The notes under the pieces are model-generated. The model ran no database searches, was not told where the DNA came from, and saw nothing but the letters and a program-made list of their open reading frames with translations. The position numbers and the translations under genes were made by a program. Source: Megascapheus bottae (lineage: Eukaryota; Chordata; Mammalia; Rodentia; Geomyidae). From it: DNA of 64,000 nt. Of this stretch, positions 12,648-25,426 are shown piece by piece (position 1 is the stretch's first letter; each line of letters begins with the position of its first letter). The DNA lies in contig JANJXV010000267.1 of NCBI GenBank assembly GCA_024803745.1, forward strand, positions 621,001 to 685,000, given 5' to 3'.

Positions 12648-15460
12648 AACACACAATGGAGGTGAGTGAAGTCACAGAATGGAGGTGTGTGAAGTCATAG
12701 AATGGAGATGTGTGAAGTCACAGAATGGAGGTGTGTGAAGTCATAGAATGGATGTGTGTGAAGTCAAAACGGAGGTGTGTGAAGTCCCAAAATGGAGGTG
12801 TGTGAAGTCACAGAATGAAGGTGTGTGAAGTCAAAAAGGTGGTGTGTGAAGTCAAAGAATGTAGGTGTGTGAAGTCATCGAATGGAGGTATGTAAAGTCA
12901 TGTCATGGAGGTGTGTGAAGTCACAGAATGGAGGTGTGTGAAGTCAGAATTGAGGTGTGCTAAGTGAAAAAATGGAGGTGTGTGAAGTCAGAATGGAGGT
13001 GTGTGAAGTCATAGAATGGAGGTGTGTGAAGTCAGAATGGAGGTGTGTGAACTCATAGAATGGAGGTGTGTGAAGTCACAATGGAGGTGTGTGAAGTCAT
13101 AGAATGGCGTTGTGTGAAGTTACAGAATGGTGGTGTGTAAGTCATAGAATGGAGGTGTGTGAAGTCAGAAAGTGAGGTGTGTGAAGTCACAGAATATAGG
13201 TGTGGGAATTCAGAATGGAGGTGTGTGAAGTCATAGAATGGAGGTCTGTGAAGTCATGGAATGGAGGTGTGCGAAATCATAGAATGGAGGTCTGTGAAGT
13301 CACAGAATGGAGGTGTGTGAAGTCAGAATGCAGGTGTGTGAAGTCACAGAATGGAGGTGTGTGAAGTCACAGAATGGACGAGTGTGAAGTCAAAATTGTG
13401 ATGTCTGAAGTCACAAATGGAGGTGTATGAAGTCAAAGAAAGGAGGTGTGTGAAGTCAAAATGGAGGTGTATGAAGTCAAAGAAAGGAGGTGTGTGAAGT
13501 CATAGAATGGAGGTGTATGAAGTCATGGAATGGAGGTTTGTGAAGTCATAGAATGGAGATTTGTGAAGTCATAGATTGGATGTGTGTGAAGTCAGAATGG
13601 AGATGTGTGTAGTCACAGAATGGAGGTGTGTGAAGTCAAAGAATATTGGTGTGTGAAGTCATAGAATGGAGGAGTGTGAAGTATTAGAATGGAGGTGTGT
13701 GAAGACTTAGAATGGAGGTGTGTGAAGTCACAGAAGGAAGGTGTGTGAAGTCACAGAATGGAAGTGTGTAAAGGCACAGAGTGGAGGTGTGTGAAGTCAC
13801 AGAATGGAGGGGTGTGAAGTCAGAATAGAGGTGTGCGAAGTCATAGAATGGAGGTGTGTGAAGTCAGAATGGAGCTGTGTGAACTCATAGAATGGAGGTG
13901 TGTGAAGTCACAATGGAGATGTGCGAAGTCATAGAATGGTGGTTTTTGAAGTCACAGAATGGAGGTGTGTGAAGTCATAGAATGGAGGTGTGTGAAGTCA
14001 GATTGGAGGTATGTGAAGTCACAGAATGGAGGTGTGTCAACTCAGAAATGCGGTGTGTGAAGTCATAGAATGGAGGTGTGTGAAGTCACAGAAGGCAGGT
14101 GTGTGAAGTCACAGAATAGAGTTGTGTGAAGTCACAATGGAGGTGTGTGAATTCATAGAATGGAGGTGTGTGAAGTCAAAGAATGGAGGTGTGTGAAGTC
14201 ATAGAATGGAGGTGTGTGAAATCACAGAATGGAGTTGTGTGTAGTCACAGAATGTAGGTGTGCAAAGGCACAGAGTGGAGGTGTGTGAAGTCTCAGAATG
14301 GAGGTGTGTGAAGTCATAGAATGGAGGTGTTTGAAGTCATAGAATGTTGGTTTTTGAAGCCACAGAATGGAGGTGTGTGAAGTCATTGAATGGAGGTGTG
14401 TGACGTCAGATTGGAGGTGTGTGAAGTAACAGAATGGAGGTGTGTCAACTCAGAAAGGAGGTGTGTGAAGTCATAGAATGGAGGTGTGTGAAGTCATAGA
14501 ATGCAGTTGTGTGAAGTCATAGAATGGAGGTGTGTGAAGTCACAGAATGGAGGTGTGTGAACTCATAGAATGGAGGAGTGTGAAGTGAGAATGGAGGTGT
14601 GTGAAGTCACAGATGGAGGTGTGTGAAATCATAGAATGGAGGTGTGTGAAGTCACAGAATGGAAGTGTGTGAACTCAGAATGGAGGTGTGTGAATTCACA
14701 GAAGGTAGGTTTGTGTATTCATAGAATGGATGTTTCTGAAGTAAGAATGAAGGTGTGTGAAGTGATAGAATGGAGGTGTGTGAAGTCAAAATGCAGGTGT
14801 GTGAAGTCAAACAATGGATGTGTGTTAAGTCACAGAATGGAGGTGTGTGAAGTCACAGAATGGTAGTGTGTGAAGTCAAAATGGAGGTGTGTGATGTCAG
14901 AGAATGGAGGTGTGTGAAGTCATAGAATGGAGGTGTGTGAAATCATAGAATGGAGGTTTGTGAAGTCACAGATTGAGGTGTGTGAAGTCAGAATGGAGGT
15001 GTGTAAAGCCATAGAATGTAGGTGTGTAAAGTCAAAAAATGGAGGTGTGTGAAGTCATAGAATGGAGGTGTTTCAGTCACAGAATGGAGGTGTGTGAAAT
15101 CATAGAATGGAGGTGTGTGAAGGCATAGAATGGAGGTGTGTGAAGTCATATATTGGAGGTGTGTGAAGCTACAGAATTGAGGTGTGTGAAGTCACAGAAT
15201 GGAGGTGTGTGAACTCAGAATGGAGGTGAGTGAAGTCACAGATTGGATTCGTGTGAAGTCATAGAATGGAGGTGTGTCAACTCAGAAATGAGGTATGTGA
15301 AGTCATAAAATGGAGGTGTGTGAAGTCAGAGAATGGAGATATGTGAAGGCACAGAATGGAGTTGTATGAAATCAGAGAATGGAGGTATGTGAAGTCAGAG
15401 AATCGAGGTGTGTGAAGTCACAGAATAGAGGTATGTGAGGTCACAGAATGGAGGTGTGTG
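12648..15460 (+). repeat. HOR unit, 2,813 bp, P type
   Basis: This is the second P-type unit. P is near 12784, GTCATGTCATGG near 12900, a GGGTGTGA monomer at 13810-13817, T near 14343, a palindrome at 14401-14408, A near 14727 and G near 15345. At the J position the AP-1 word is broken: 15071-15078 reads TTTCAGTC in place of TTTGAGTC. It pairs with the preceding C/D/F unit to form the second copy of the roughly 5.5-kb second-order repeat. Confidence 0.83.
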
Positions 15461-15780
15461 AACACACAATGGAGGTGAGTGAAGTCACAGAATGGAGGTG
15501 TGTGAAGTCATAGAATGGAGATGTGTGAAGTCACAGAATGGAGGTGTGTGAAGTCATAGAATGGAGGTGTGTGAAGTCAAAGGATGGAGGTGTGTGAAGT
15601 CATAGAAGGCACGTGTGTGAAGTCATAAAATGGAGATGTGTGAAGTCAGAGAATGGAGATATGTGAAGGCACAGAATGGAGTTGTCTGAAATCAGAGAAT
15701 GGAGGTATGTGAAGTCCGAGAATCGAGGTGTGTGAAGTCACAGAATGGAGGTATGTGAGGTCACAGAATGGAGGTGTGTG
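15461..15780 (+). repeat. Short E-to-E doublet, 320 bp, third of three
   Basis: It has the same 320-bp length and marker content as the doublets at 4702 and 9911. The E-box word CACGTG is at 15610-15615. One private change is GTCCGAG near 15715. Confidence 0.85.
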
Positions 15781-18700
15781 AACACACAATGGAGGTGAGT
15801 GAAGTCACAGAATGGAGATGTGTGAAGTCATAGAATGGAGGTGTGTGACGTCACAGAATCGAGGTGTGTGAAGTTATAAAATGGAAGTGTGTGAAGTCAT
15901 AGAATGGAGGTGTGTGAACTCATAGAATGGAGGTGTGTGAAATCATGGACTGGACGTGTGTGAAATCAAAGAATGGAGGTGTGGGAAGTGAAAAAATGGA
16001 GGTGTGTGAAGTCACAGAATGGAAGTGTGTGAAATCAAAATTGAGGTGTGTGAAGTCACAGAATGGAGGTGTGTGAAGTCACAGAATGGAGGTGTGTGAA
16101 GTCAAAATGGAGGTGTGTGAAGTCAAAGAAAGAGGTGTGTGAAGTCATAGAATGGAGGTCTCTGAAGTCATGGAATGGAGGTTTGTGAGGTCAAATATTT
16201 GAAGTGTGTGAAGTTACAGAAAGGAGGTGTGTGAAGTCATAGAATGGAGGTGTGTGAAGTCATAGAATGGAGGTGTGTGAAGTCACAGAAGGCAGCTGTA
16301 TGAAGTCACGGAATACAGTTGTGTGAAATCACAATGGAGGTGTGTGGATTCATAGAATGGAGGTGTGTGAAGTGAAAGAATGGAGGTGTGTGAAGTCATA
16401 GAATGGAGGTGTGTGAAATCACAGAATGGATTTGTGTGTAGTCAGAGAGTGCAGGTGTGTAAAGTCACAGATTGGAGGTGTGTGAAGTCAGATTGGAGGT
16501 GTGTGAAGTAACAGAATGGAGGTGTGTCAAGTCAGAAAGGAGGTGTGTGAAGTCATAGAATGGAGGTGTGTGAAGTCATAGAATGGAGGTGTATGAAGTC
16601 ATAGAATGTTGGTTTTTGAAGTCACAGAATGGAGGTGTGTGAAGTCATAGAATGGAGGTGTGTGAAGTCAGATTGGAGGTGTGTGAAGTAACAAGATGGA
16701 GGTGTATCAACTCAGAAAGGAGGTGTGTGAAGTCATAAAATGGAGGTGTGTGAAGTCATAGAATGGAGGTGTGTGAAATCATAGAATGGAGGTGTGTGAA
16801 GTCACAGAAATGAGGTGTTTGAAGTCAAAATGGAAGTGTGTGAAGTCAGAATGGAGGTGTGTGAAGTCATAGAATGGAGGTGTGTGAAGTCACAGAATGG
16901 AGGTGTGTGAACTCATACAATGGAGGAGTGTGAAGTCATGGAATGGAGGTGTGTGAAGTCTCAGAATGCAGGTGTGTGAAGTCATAGAATGGAGGTGTTT
17001 GAAGTCATAGAATGTTGGTTTTTGAAGACACAGAATGGAGGTGTGTGAAGTCATTGAATGGAGGTGTGTGACGTCAGATTGGAGGTGTGTGAAGTAACAG
17101 AATGGAGGTGTGTCAACTCAGAAAGGAGGTGTGTGAAGTCATAGAATGGAGGTGTGTGAAGTCATAGAATGCAGTTGTGTGAAGTCATAGAATGGAGGTG
17201 TGTGAAGTCACAGAATGGAGGTGTGTGAACTCATAGAATGGAGGAGTGTGAAGTCAGAATGGAGGTGTGTGAAGTCACAGATGGAGGTGTGTGAAATCAT
17301 AGAATGGAGGTGTGTGAAGTCACAGAATGGAGGTGTGTGAACTCAGAATGGAGGTGTGTGAATTCACAGAAGGTAGGTTTGTGTATTCATAGAATGGATG
17401 TTTCTGAAGTAAGAATGAAGCTGTGTGAAGTCACAAAAGGAAGGTATGTGAAGTCACAGAATGGAAGTGTGTAAAGGCACAGAGTGGAGGTGTGTGAAGG
17501 CACAGAATGGAGGGGTGTGAAGTCAAAGAATGGCGGTATGGGAAGTCACAGAATGGAGGGGTGTGAAGTCAGAATAGAGGTGTGCGAAGTCATAGAATGG
17601 AGGTGTGTGAAGTCAGAATGGAGCTGTGTGAACTCATAGAATGGAGGTGTGTGAAGTCACAATGGAGATTTGCGAAGTCATAGAATGGTGGTTTTTGAAG
17701 TCACAGAATGGAGGTGTGTGAAGTCATAGAATGGAGGTGTGTGAAGTCAGATTGGAGGTATGTGAAGTCACAGAATGGAGGTGTGTCAACTCAGAAATGA
17801 GGTGTGTGAAGTCATAGAATGGAGGTGTGTGAAGTCACAGAAGGCAGGTGTGTGAAGTCACAGAATAGAGTTGTGGGAAGTCACAATGGAGGTGTGTGAA
17901 TTCATAGAATGGAGGTGTGTGAAGTCAAAGAATGGAGGTGTGTGAAGTCATAGAATGGAGGTGTGTGAAATCACAGAATGGAGTTGTGTGTAGTCACAGA
18001 GTGTAGGTGTGCAAAGGCACAGAGTGGAGGTGTGTGAAGTCTCAGAATGGAGGTGTGTGAAGTCATAGAATGGAGGTGTTTGAAGTCATAGAATGTTGGT
18101 TTTTGAAGACACAGAATGGAGGTGTGTGAAGTCATTGAATGGAGGTGTGTGACGTCAGATTGGAGGTGTGTGAAGTAACAGAATGGAGGTGTGTCAACTC
18201 AGAAAGGAGGTGTGTGAAGTCATGGAATGGAGGTGTGTGAAGTCATAGAATGCAGTTTTGTGAAGTCATAGAATGGAGGTGTGTGAAGTCACAGAATGGA
18301 GGTGTGTGAACTCATAGAATGGAGGAGTGTGAAGTCAGAATGGAGGTGTGTGAAGTCACAGATGGAGGTGTGTGAAATCATAGAATGGAGGTGTGTGAAG
18401 TCACAGAATGGAGGTGTGTGAACTCAGAATGGACGTGTGTGAATTCACAGAAGGTAGGTTTGTGTATTCATAGAATGGATGTTTCTGAAGTAAGAATGAA
18501 GGTGTGTGAAGTGATAGAATGGAGGTGTGTGAAGTCAAAATGCAGGTGTGTGAAGTCAAACAATGGATGTGTGTGAAGTCACAGAATGGAGGTGTGTGAA
18601 GTCACAGAATGGTAGTGTGTGAAGTCAAAATGGAGGTGTGTGATGTCAGAGAATGGAGGTGTGTGAAGTCATAGAATGGAGGTGTGTGAAATCATAGAAT

Positions 18701-19665
18701 GGAGGTTTGTGAAGTCACAGATTGAGGTGTGTGAAGTCAGAATGGAGGTGTGTAAAGCCATAGAATGTAGGTGTGTAAAGTCAAAAAATGGAGGTGTGTG
18801 AAGTCATAGAATGGAGGTGTTTGAGTCACAGAATGGAGGTGTGTGAAATCATAGAATGGAGGTGTGTGAAGGCATAGAATGGAGGTGTGTGAAGTCATAT
18901 ATTGGAGGTGTGTGAAGCTACAGAATTGAGGTGTGTGAAGTCACAGAATGGAGGTGTGTGAACTCAGAATGGAAGTGAGTGAAGTCACAGAATGGAGGTG
19001 TGTGAAGTCATAGAATGGAGATGTGTGAAGTCATAGAATGGAGGTGTGTGAAGTCATAGAATGGAGGTGTGTGAAATCATAGAATGGAGGTTTGTGAAGT
19101 CACAGATTGAGGTGTGTGAAGTCAGAATGGAGGTGTGTAAAGCCATAGAATGTAGGTGTGTAAAGTCAAAAAATGGAGGTGTGTGAAGTCATGGAATGGA
19201 GGTGTTTGAGTCACAGAATGGACGTGTGTGAAATCATAGAATGGAGGTGTGTGAAGTCGTAGAATGGAGGTGTGTGAAGTCATATATTGGAGGTGTGTGA
19301 AGCTACAGAATTGAGGTGTGTGAAGTCACAGAATGGAGGTGTGTGAACTCAGAATGGAGGTGAGTGAAGTCACAGAATGGAGGTGTGTGAAGTCATAGAA
19401 CGGAGATGTGTGAAGTCATAGAATGGAGGTGTGTGAAGTCACAAAATGGAGGTGTGTGAAGTCATAGAATGGAGGTGTGTGAAGTCATAGAATGGAGGTG
19501 TGTGAAGTCATAAAATGGAGGTGTGTGAAGTCAGAGAATGGAGATATGTGAAGGCACAGAATGGAGTTGTATGAAATCAGAGAATGGAGGTATGTGAAGT
19601 CAGAGAATCGAGGTGTGTGAAGTCACAGAATGGAGGTATGTGAGGTCACAGAATGGAGGTGTGTG
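15781..19665 (+). repeat. HOR unit, 3,885 bp, rearranged composite
   Basis: It starts as a C/D/F unit: palindrome 15846-15853, D near 15942, F 16192, T near 16607 and 17010, palindrome 17069-17076, A near 17397. Just after A, at about 17431-17450, it switches into the AAGGAAGG ... GTAAAGGCACAGAGTGG part of a P unit. It then runs through T (18092), a palindrome (18150-18157) and A (18477) a second time. A further local duplication of about 385 bp gives two J blocks, with TGAGTCA at 18822-18828 and 19207-19213. G follows near 19540. Confidence 0.82.
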
Positions 19666-22600
19666 AACACACAATGGAGGTGAGTGAAGTCACAGAATGG
19701 AGGTGTGTGAAGTCATAGAATGGAGATGTGTGAAGTCACAGAATGGAGGTGTGTGAAGTCATAGAATGGATGTGTGTGAAGTCAAAACGGAGGTGTGTGA
19801 AGTCCCAAAATGGAGGTGTGTGAAGTCACAGAATGAAGGTGTGTGAAGTCAAAAAGGTGGTGTGTGAAGTCACAAATGGACGTGTGTAAAGTCACAGAAT
19901 GGAGGTGTGTGAAGTCAAAATGGAGGTGTGTGAAGTCAAAGAATGTAGGTGTGTGAAGTCATCGAATGGAGGTATGTAAAGTCATGTCATGGAGGTGTGT
20001 GAAGTCACAGAATGGAGGTGTGTGAAGTCAGAATTGAGGTGTGCTAAGTCATATAATGGAGGTGTGTGAAGTCAGAATGTAGGTGTGTGAAGTCATAGAA
20101 TGGAGGTGTGTGAAGTCAGAATGGAGGTGTGTGAACTCATAGAATGGAGGTGTGTGAAGTCACAATGGAGGTGTGTGAAGTCATAGAATGGCGTTGTGTG
20201 AAGTTACAGAATGGTGGTGTGTAAGTCATAGAATGGAGGTGTGTGAAGTCAGAAATTGAGGTGTGTGAAGTCAGAGAATATAGGTGTGGGAATTCAGAAT
20301 GGAGGTGTGTGAAGTCATAGAATGGAGGTCTGTGAAGTCATGGAATGGAGGTGTGCGAAATCAAAGAATGGAGGTCTGTGAAGTCACAGAATGGAGGTGT
20401 GTGACGTCAGAATGCAGGTGTGTGAAGTCACAGAATGGAGGTGTGTGAAGTCACAGAATGGACGAGTGTGAAGTCAAAATTGTGATGTCTGAAGTCACAA
20501 ATGGAGGTGTGTGAAGTCACAGAATTGTGGTGTGTGAAGTCAAAATGGAGGTGTATGAAGTCAAACAAAGGAGGTGTGTGAAGTCATAGAATGGAGGTGT
20601 ATGAAGTCATGGAATGGAGGTTTGTGAAGTCATAGAATGGAGATTTGTGAAGTCATAGAATGGATGTGTGTGAAGTCAGAATGGAGATGTGTGCAGTCAC
20701 AGAATGGAGGTGTCTGAAGTCAAAGAATATTGGTGTGTGAAGTCATAGAATGGAGGAGTGTGAAGTATTAGAATGGAGGTGTGTGAAGACTTAGAATGGA
20801 GGTGTGTGAAGTCACAGAAGGAAGGTGTGTGAAGTCACAGAATGGAAGTGTGTAAAGGCACAGAGTGGAGGTGTGTGAAGGCACAGAATGGAGGGGTGTG
20901 AAGTCAAAGAATGGCGGTATGTGAAGTCACAGAATGGAGGGGTGTGAAGTCAGAATAGAGGTGTGCGAAGTCATAGAATGGAGGTGTGTGAAGTCAGAAT
21001 GGAGCTGTGTGAACTCATAGAATGGAGGTGTGTGAAGTCACAATGGAGATGTGCGAAGTCATAGAATGGTGGTTTTTGAAGTCACAGAATGGAGGTGTGT
21101 GAAGTCATAGAATGGAGGTGTGTGAAGTCAGATTGGAGGTATGTGAAGTCACAGAATGGAGGTGTGTCAACTCAGAAATGAGGTGTGTGAAGTCATAGAA
21201 TGGAGGTGTGTGAAGTCACAGAAGGCAGGTGTGTGAAGTCACAGAATAGAGTTGTGTGAAGTCACAATGGAGGTGTGTGAATTCATAGAATGGAGGTGTG
21301 TGAAGTCAAAGAATGGAGGTGTGTGAAGTCATAGAATGGAGGTGTGTGAAATCACAGAATGGAGTTGTGTGTAGTCACAGAGTGTAGGTGTGCAAAGGCA
21401 CAGAGTGGAGGTGTGTGAAGTCTCAGAATGGAGGTGTGTGAAGTCATAGAATGGAGGTGTTTGAAGTCATAGAATGTTGGTTTTTGAAGACACAGAATGG
21501 AGGTGTGTGAAGTCATTGAATGGAGGTGTGTGACGTCAGATTGGAGGTGTGTGAAGTAACAGAATGGAGGTGTGTCAACTCAGAAAGGAGGTGTGTGAAG
21601 TCATAGAATGGAGGTGTGTGAAGTCATAGAATGCAGTTTTGTGAAGTCATAGAATGGAGGTGTGTGAAGTCACAGAATGGAGGTGTGTGAACTCATAGAA
21701 TGGAGGAGTGTGAAGTCAGAATGGAGGTGTGTGAAGTCACAGATGGAGGTGTGTGAAATCATAGAATGGAGGTGTGTGAAGTCACAGAATGGAGGTGTGT
21801 GAACTCAGAATGGAGGTGTGTGAATTCACAGAAGGTAGGTTTGTGTATTCATAGAATGGATGTTTCTGAAGTAAGAATGAAGGTGTGTGAAGTGATAGAA
21901 TGGAGGTGTGTGAAGTCAAAATGCAGGTGTGTGAAGTCAAACAATGGATGTGCGTTAAGTCACAGAATGGAGGTGTGTGAAGTCACAGAATGGTAGTGTG
22001 TGAAGTCAAAATGGAGGTGTGTGAAGTCAGAGAATGGAGGTGTGTGAAGTCATAGAATGGAGGTGTGTGAAATCATAGAATGGAGGTTTGTGAAGTCACA
22101 GATTGAGGTGTGTGAAGTCAGAATGGAGGTGTGTAAAGCCATAGAATGTAGGTGTGTAAAGTCAAAAAATGGAGGTGTGTGAAGTCATGGAATGGAGGTG
22201 TTTGAGTCACAGAATGCAGGTGTGTGAAATCACAGAATGGAGTTGTGTGTAGTCACAGAGTGTAGGTGTGCAAAGGCACAGAGTGGAGGTGTGTGAAGTC
22301 ATAGAATGGAGGTGTGTGAAGTCATATATTGGAGGTGTGTGAAGCTACAGAATTGAGGTGTGTGAAGTCACAGAATGGAGGTGTGTGAACTCAGAATGGA
22401 GGTGAGTGAAGTCACAGAATGGAGGTGTGTGAAGTCATAGAATGGAGATGTGTGAAGTCATAGAATGGAGGTGTGTGAAGTCACAAAATGGAGGTGTGTG
22501 AAGTCATAGAATGGAGGTGTGTCAACTCAGAAATGAGGTATGTGAAGTCATAAAATGGAGGTGTGTGAAGTCAGAGAATGGAGATATGTGAAGGCACAGA

Positions 22601-22705
22601 ATGGAGTTGTATGAAATCAGAGAATGGAGGTATGTGAAGTCAGAGAATCGAGGTGTGTGAAGTCACAGAATGGAGGTATGTGAGGTCACAGAATGGAGGT
22701 GTGTG
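19666..22705 (+). repeat. HOR unit, 3,040 bp, P type
   Basis: The order is P near 19802, GTCATGTCATGG near 19984, T near 21475, palindrome 21531-21538, A near 21857, J at 22203-22209 and G near 22580. An extra isolated palindrome TGACGTCA lies at 20402-20409 in a monomer that is TGAAGTCA in sister units. Near 22225-22290 a short piece (GTTGTGTGTAGTCACAGAGTG) from the pre-T region is inserted after J. It is directly followed by a second P-type unit rather than a C/D/F unit, which breaks the alternation seen upstream. Confidence 0.82.
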
Positions 22706-25426
22706 AACACACAATGGAGGTGAGTGAAGTCACAGAATGGAGGTGTGTGAAGTCATAGAATGGAGATGTGTGAAGTCACAGAATGGAGATGTGTGAAGTC
22801 ATAGAATGGATGTGTGTGAAGTCAAAACGGAGGTGTGTGAAGTCCCAAAATGGAGGTGTGTGAAGTCAGAGAATGAAGGTGTGTGAAGTCAAAAAGGTGG
22901 TGTGTGAAGTCACAAATGGACGTGTGTAAAGTCACAGAATGGAGGTGTGTGAAGTCTAAATGGAGGTGTGTGAAGTCAAAGAATGTAGGTGTGTGAGGTC
23001 ATCGAATGGAGGTATGTAAAGTCATGTCATGGAGGTGTGTGAAGTCACAGAATGGAGGTGTGTGAAGTCAGAATTGAGGTGTGCTAAGTCATATAATGGA
23101 GGTGTGTGAAGTCAGAATGTAGGTGTGTGAAGTCATAGAATGGAGGTGTGTGAAGTCAGAATGGAGGTGTGTGAACTCATAGAATGGAGGTGTGTGAAGT
23201 CACAATGGAGGTGTGTGAAGTCATAGAATGGCGTTGTGTGAAGTTACAGAATGGTGGTGTGTAAGTCATAGAATGGAGGTGTGTGAAGTCAGAAATTGAG
23301 GTGTGTGAAGTCACAGAATATAGGTGTGGGAATTAAGAATGGAGGTGTGTGAAGTCATAGAATGTAGGTCTGTGAAGTCATGGAATGGAGGTGTGCGAAA
23401 TCATAGAATGGAGGTCTGTGAAGTCACAGAATGGAGGTGTGTGAACACATCGAATGGAGGTGTGTGAAGTCAGAATGCAGGTGTGTTAAGTCACAGAATG
23501 GAGGTGTGTGAAGTCACAGAATGGACGAGTGTGAAGTCAAAATTGTGATGTCTGAAGTCACAAATGGAGGTGTGTGAAGTCACAGAATTGTGGTGTGTGA
23601 AGTCAAAATGGAGGTGTATGAAGTCAAAGAAAGGAGGTGTGTGAAGTCATAGAATGGATGTGTATGAAGTCATGGAATGGAGGTTTGTGAAGTCATAGAA
23701 TGGAGATTTGTGAAGTCATAGAATGGATGTGTGTGAAGTCAGAATGGAGATGTGTGTAGTCACAGAATGGAGGTGTCTGAAGTCAAAGAATATTGGTGTA
23801 TGAAGTCATAGAATGGAGGAGTGTGAAGTATTAGAATGGAGGTGTGTGAAGACTTAGAATGGAGGTGTGTGAAGTCACAGAAGGAAGGTGTGTGAAGTCA
23901 CAGAATGGAAGTGTGTAAAGGCACAGAGTGGAGGTGTGTGAAGGCACAGAATGGAGGGGTGTGAAGTCAAAGAATGGCGGTATGTGAAGTCACAGAATGG
24001 AGGGGTGTGAAGTCAGAATAGAGGTGTGCGAAGTCATAGAATGGAGGTGTGTGAAGTCAGAATGGAGCTGTGTGAACTCAGAGAATGGAGGTGTGTGAAG
24101 TCACAATGGAGATGTGCGAAGTCATAGAATGGTGGTTTTTGAAGTCACAGAATGGAGGTGTGTGAAGTCATAGAATGGAGGTGTGTGAAGTCAGATTGGA
24201 GGTATGTGAAGTCACAGAATGGAGGTGTGTCAACTCAGAAATGAGGTGTGTGAAGTCATAGAATGGAGGTGTGTGAAGTCACAGAAGGCAAGTGTGTGAA
24301 GTCACAGAATAGAGTTGTGTGAAGTCACAATGGAGGTGTGTGAATTCATAGAATGGAGGTGTGTGAAGTCAAAGAATGGCGGTGTGTGAAGTCATAGAAT
24401 GGAGGTGTGTGAAATCACAGAATGGAGTTGTGTGTAGTCACAGAGTGTAGGTGTGCAAAGGCACAGAGTGGAGGTGTGTGAAGTCTCAGAATGGAGGTGT
24501 GTGAAGTCATAGAATGGAGGTGTTTGTAGTCATAGAATGTTGGTTTTTGAAGACACAGAATGGAGGTGTGTGAAGTCATTGAATGGAGGTGTGTGACGTC
24601 AGATTGGAGGTGTGTGAAGTAACAGAATGGAGGTGTGTCAACTCAGAAAGGAGGTGTGTGAAGTCATAGAATGGAGGTGTGTGAAGTCATAGAATGCAGT
24701 TTTGTGAAGTCATAGAATGGAGGTGTGTGAAGTCACAGAATGGAGGTGTGTGAACTCATAGAATGGAGGAGTGTGAAGTCAGAATGGAGGTGTGTGAAGT
24801 CACAGATGGAGGTGTGTGAAATCATAGAATGGAGGTGTGTGAAGTCACAGAATGGAGGTGTGTGAACTCAGAATGGAGGTGTGTGAATTCACAGAAGGTA
24901 GGTTTGTGTATTCATAGAATGGATGTTTCTGAAGTAAGAATGAAGGTGTGTGAAGTGATAGAATGGAGGTGTGTGAAGTCAAAATGCAGGTGTGTGAAGT
25001 CAAACAATGGATGTGCGTTAAGTCACAGAATGGAGGTGTGTGAAGTCACAGAATGGTAGTGTGTGAAGTCAAAATGGAGGTGTGTGAAGTCAGAGAATGG
25101 AGGTGTGTGAAGTCAGAATGGAGGTGTGTAAAGCCATAGAATGTAGGTGTGTAAAGTCAAAAAATGGAGGTGTGTGAAGTCATGGAATGGAGGTGTTTGA
25201 GTCACAGAATGGAGGTGTGTGAAATCATAGAATGGAGGTGTGTCAACTCAGAAATGAGGTATGTGAAGTCATAAAATGGAGGTGTGTGAAGTCAGAGAAT
25301 GGAGATATGTGAAGGCACAGAATGGAGTTGTATGAAATCAGAGAATGGAGGTATGTGAAGTCAGAGAATCGAGGTGTGTGAAGTCACAGAATGGAGGTAT
25401 GTGAGGTCACAGAATGGAGGTGTGTG
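22706..25426 (+). repeat. HOR unit, 2,721 bp, P type
   Basis: This is the second P unit in a row. P is near 22842, T near 24538, a palindrome at 24594-24601, A near 24920, J at 25198-25204 and G near 25308. Its A block lies 3,063 bp after that of the preceding unit. After J it passes within about 30 bp to TGTCAACTCAG, skipping the CATATATTGG and GAAGCTACAG monomers present in sister units. Confidence 0.82.

Noticed and set aside
917..25059. Recurrent + strand open frames of 63-78 codons around the A block (917, 2021, 3877, 6139, 9088, 11754, 14636, 18385, 21766, 24829)
   Set aside because: They are translations of the satellite. 23 is not a multiple of three, so three monomers give a 23-residue pattern with stops (TAG, TGA) unless 21-bp or CAGAA-type monomers hold the frame open. 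The frame is open here only because of the local order of such variants. It starts at an in-repeat ATGGAG, lacks gene context, and is repeated because the HOR is repeated.
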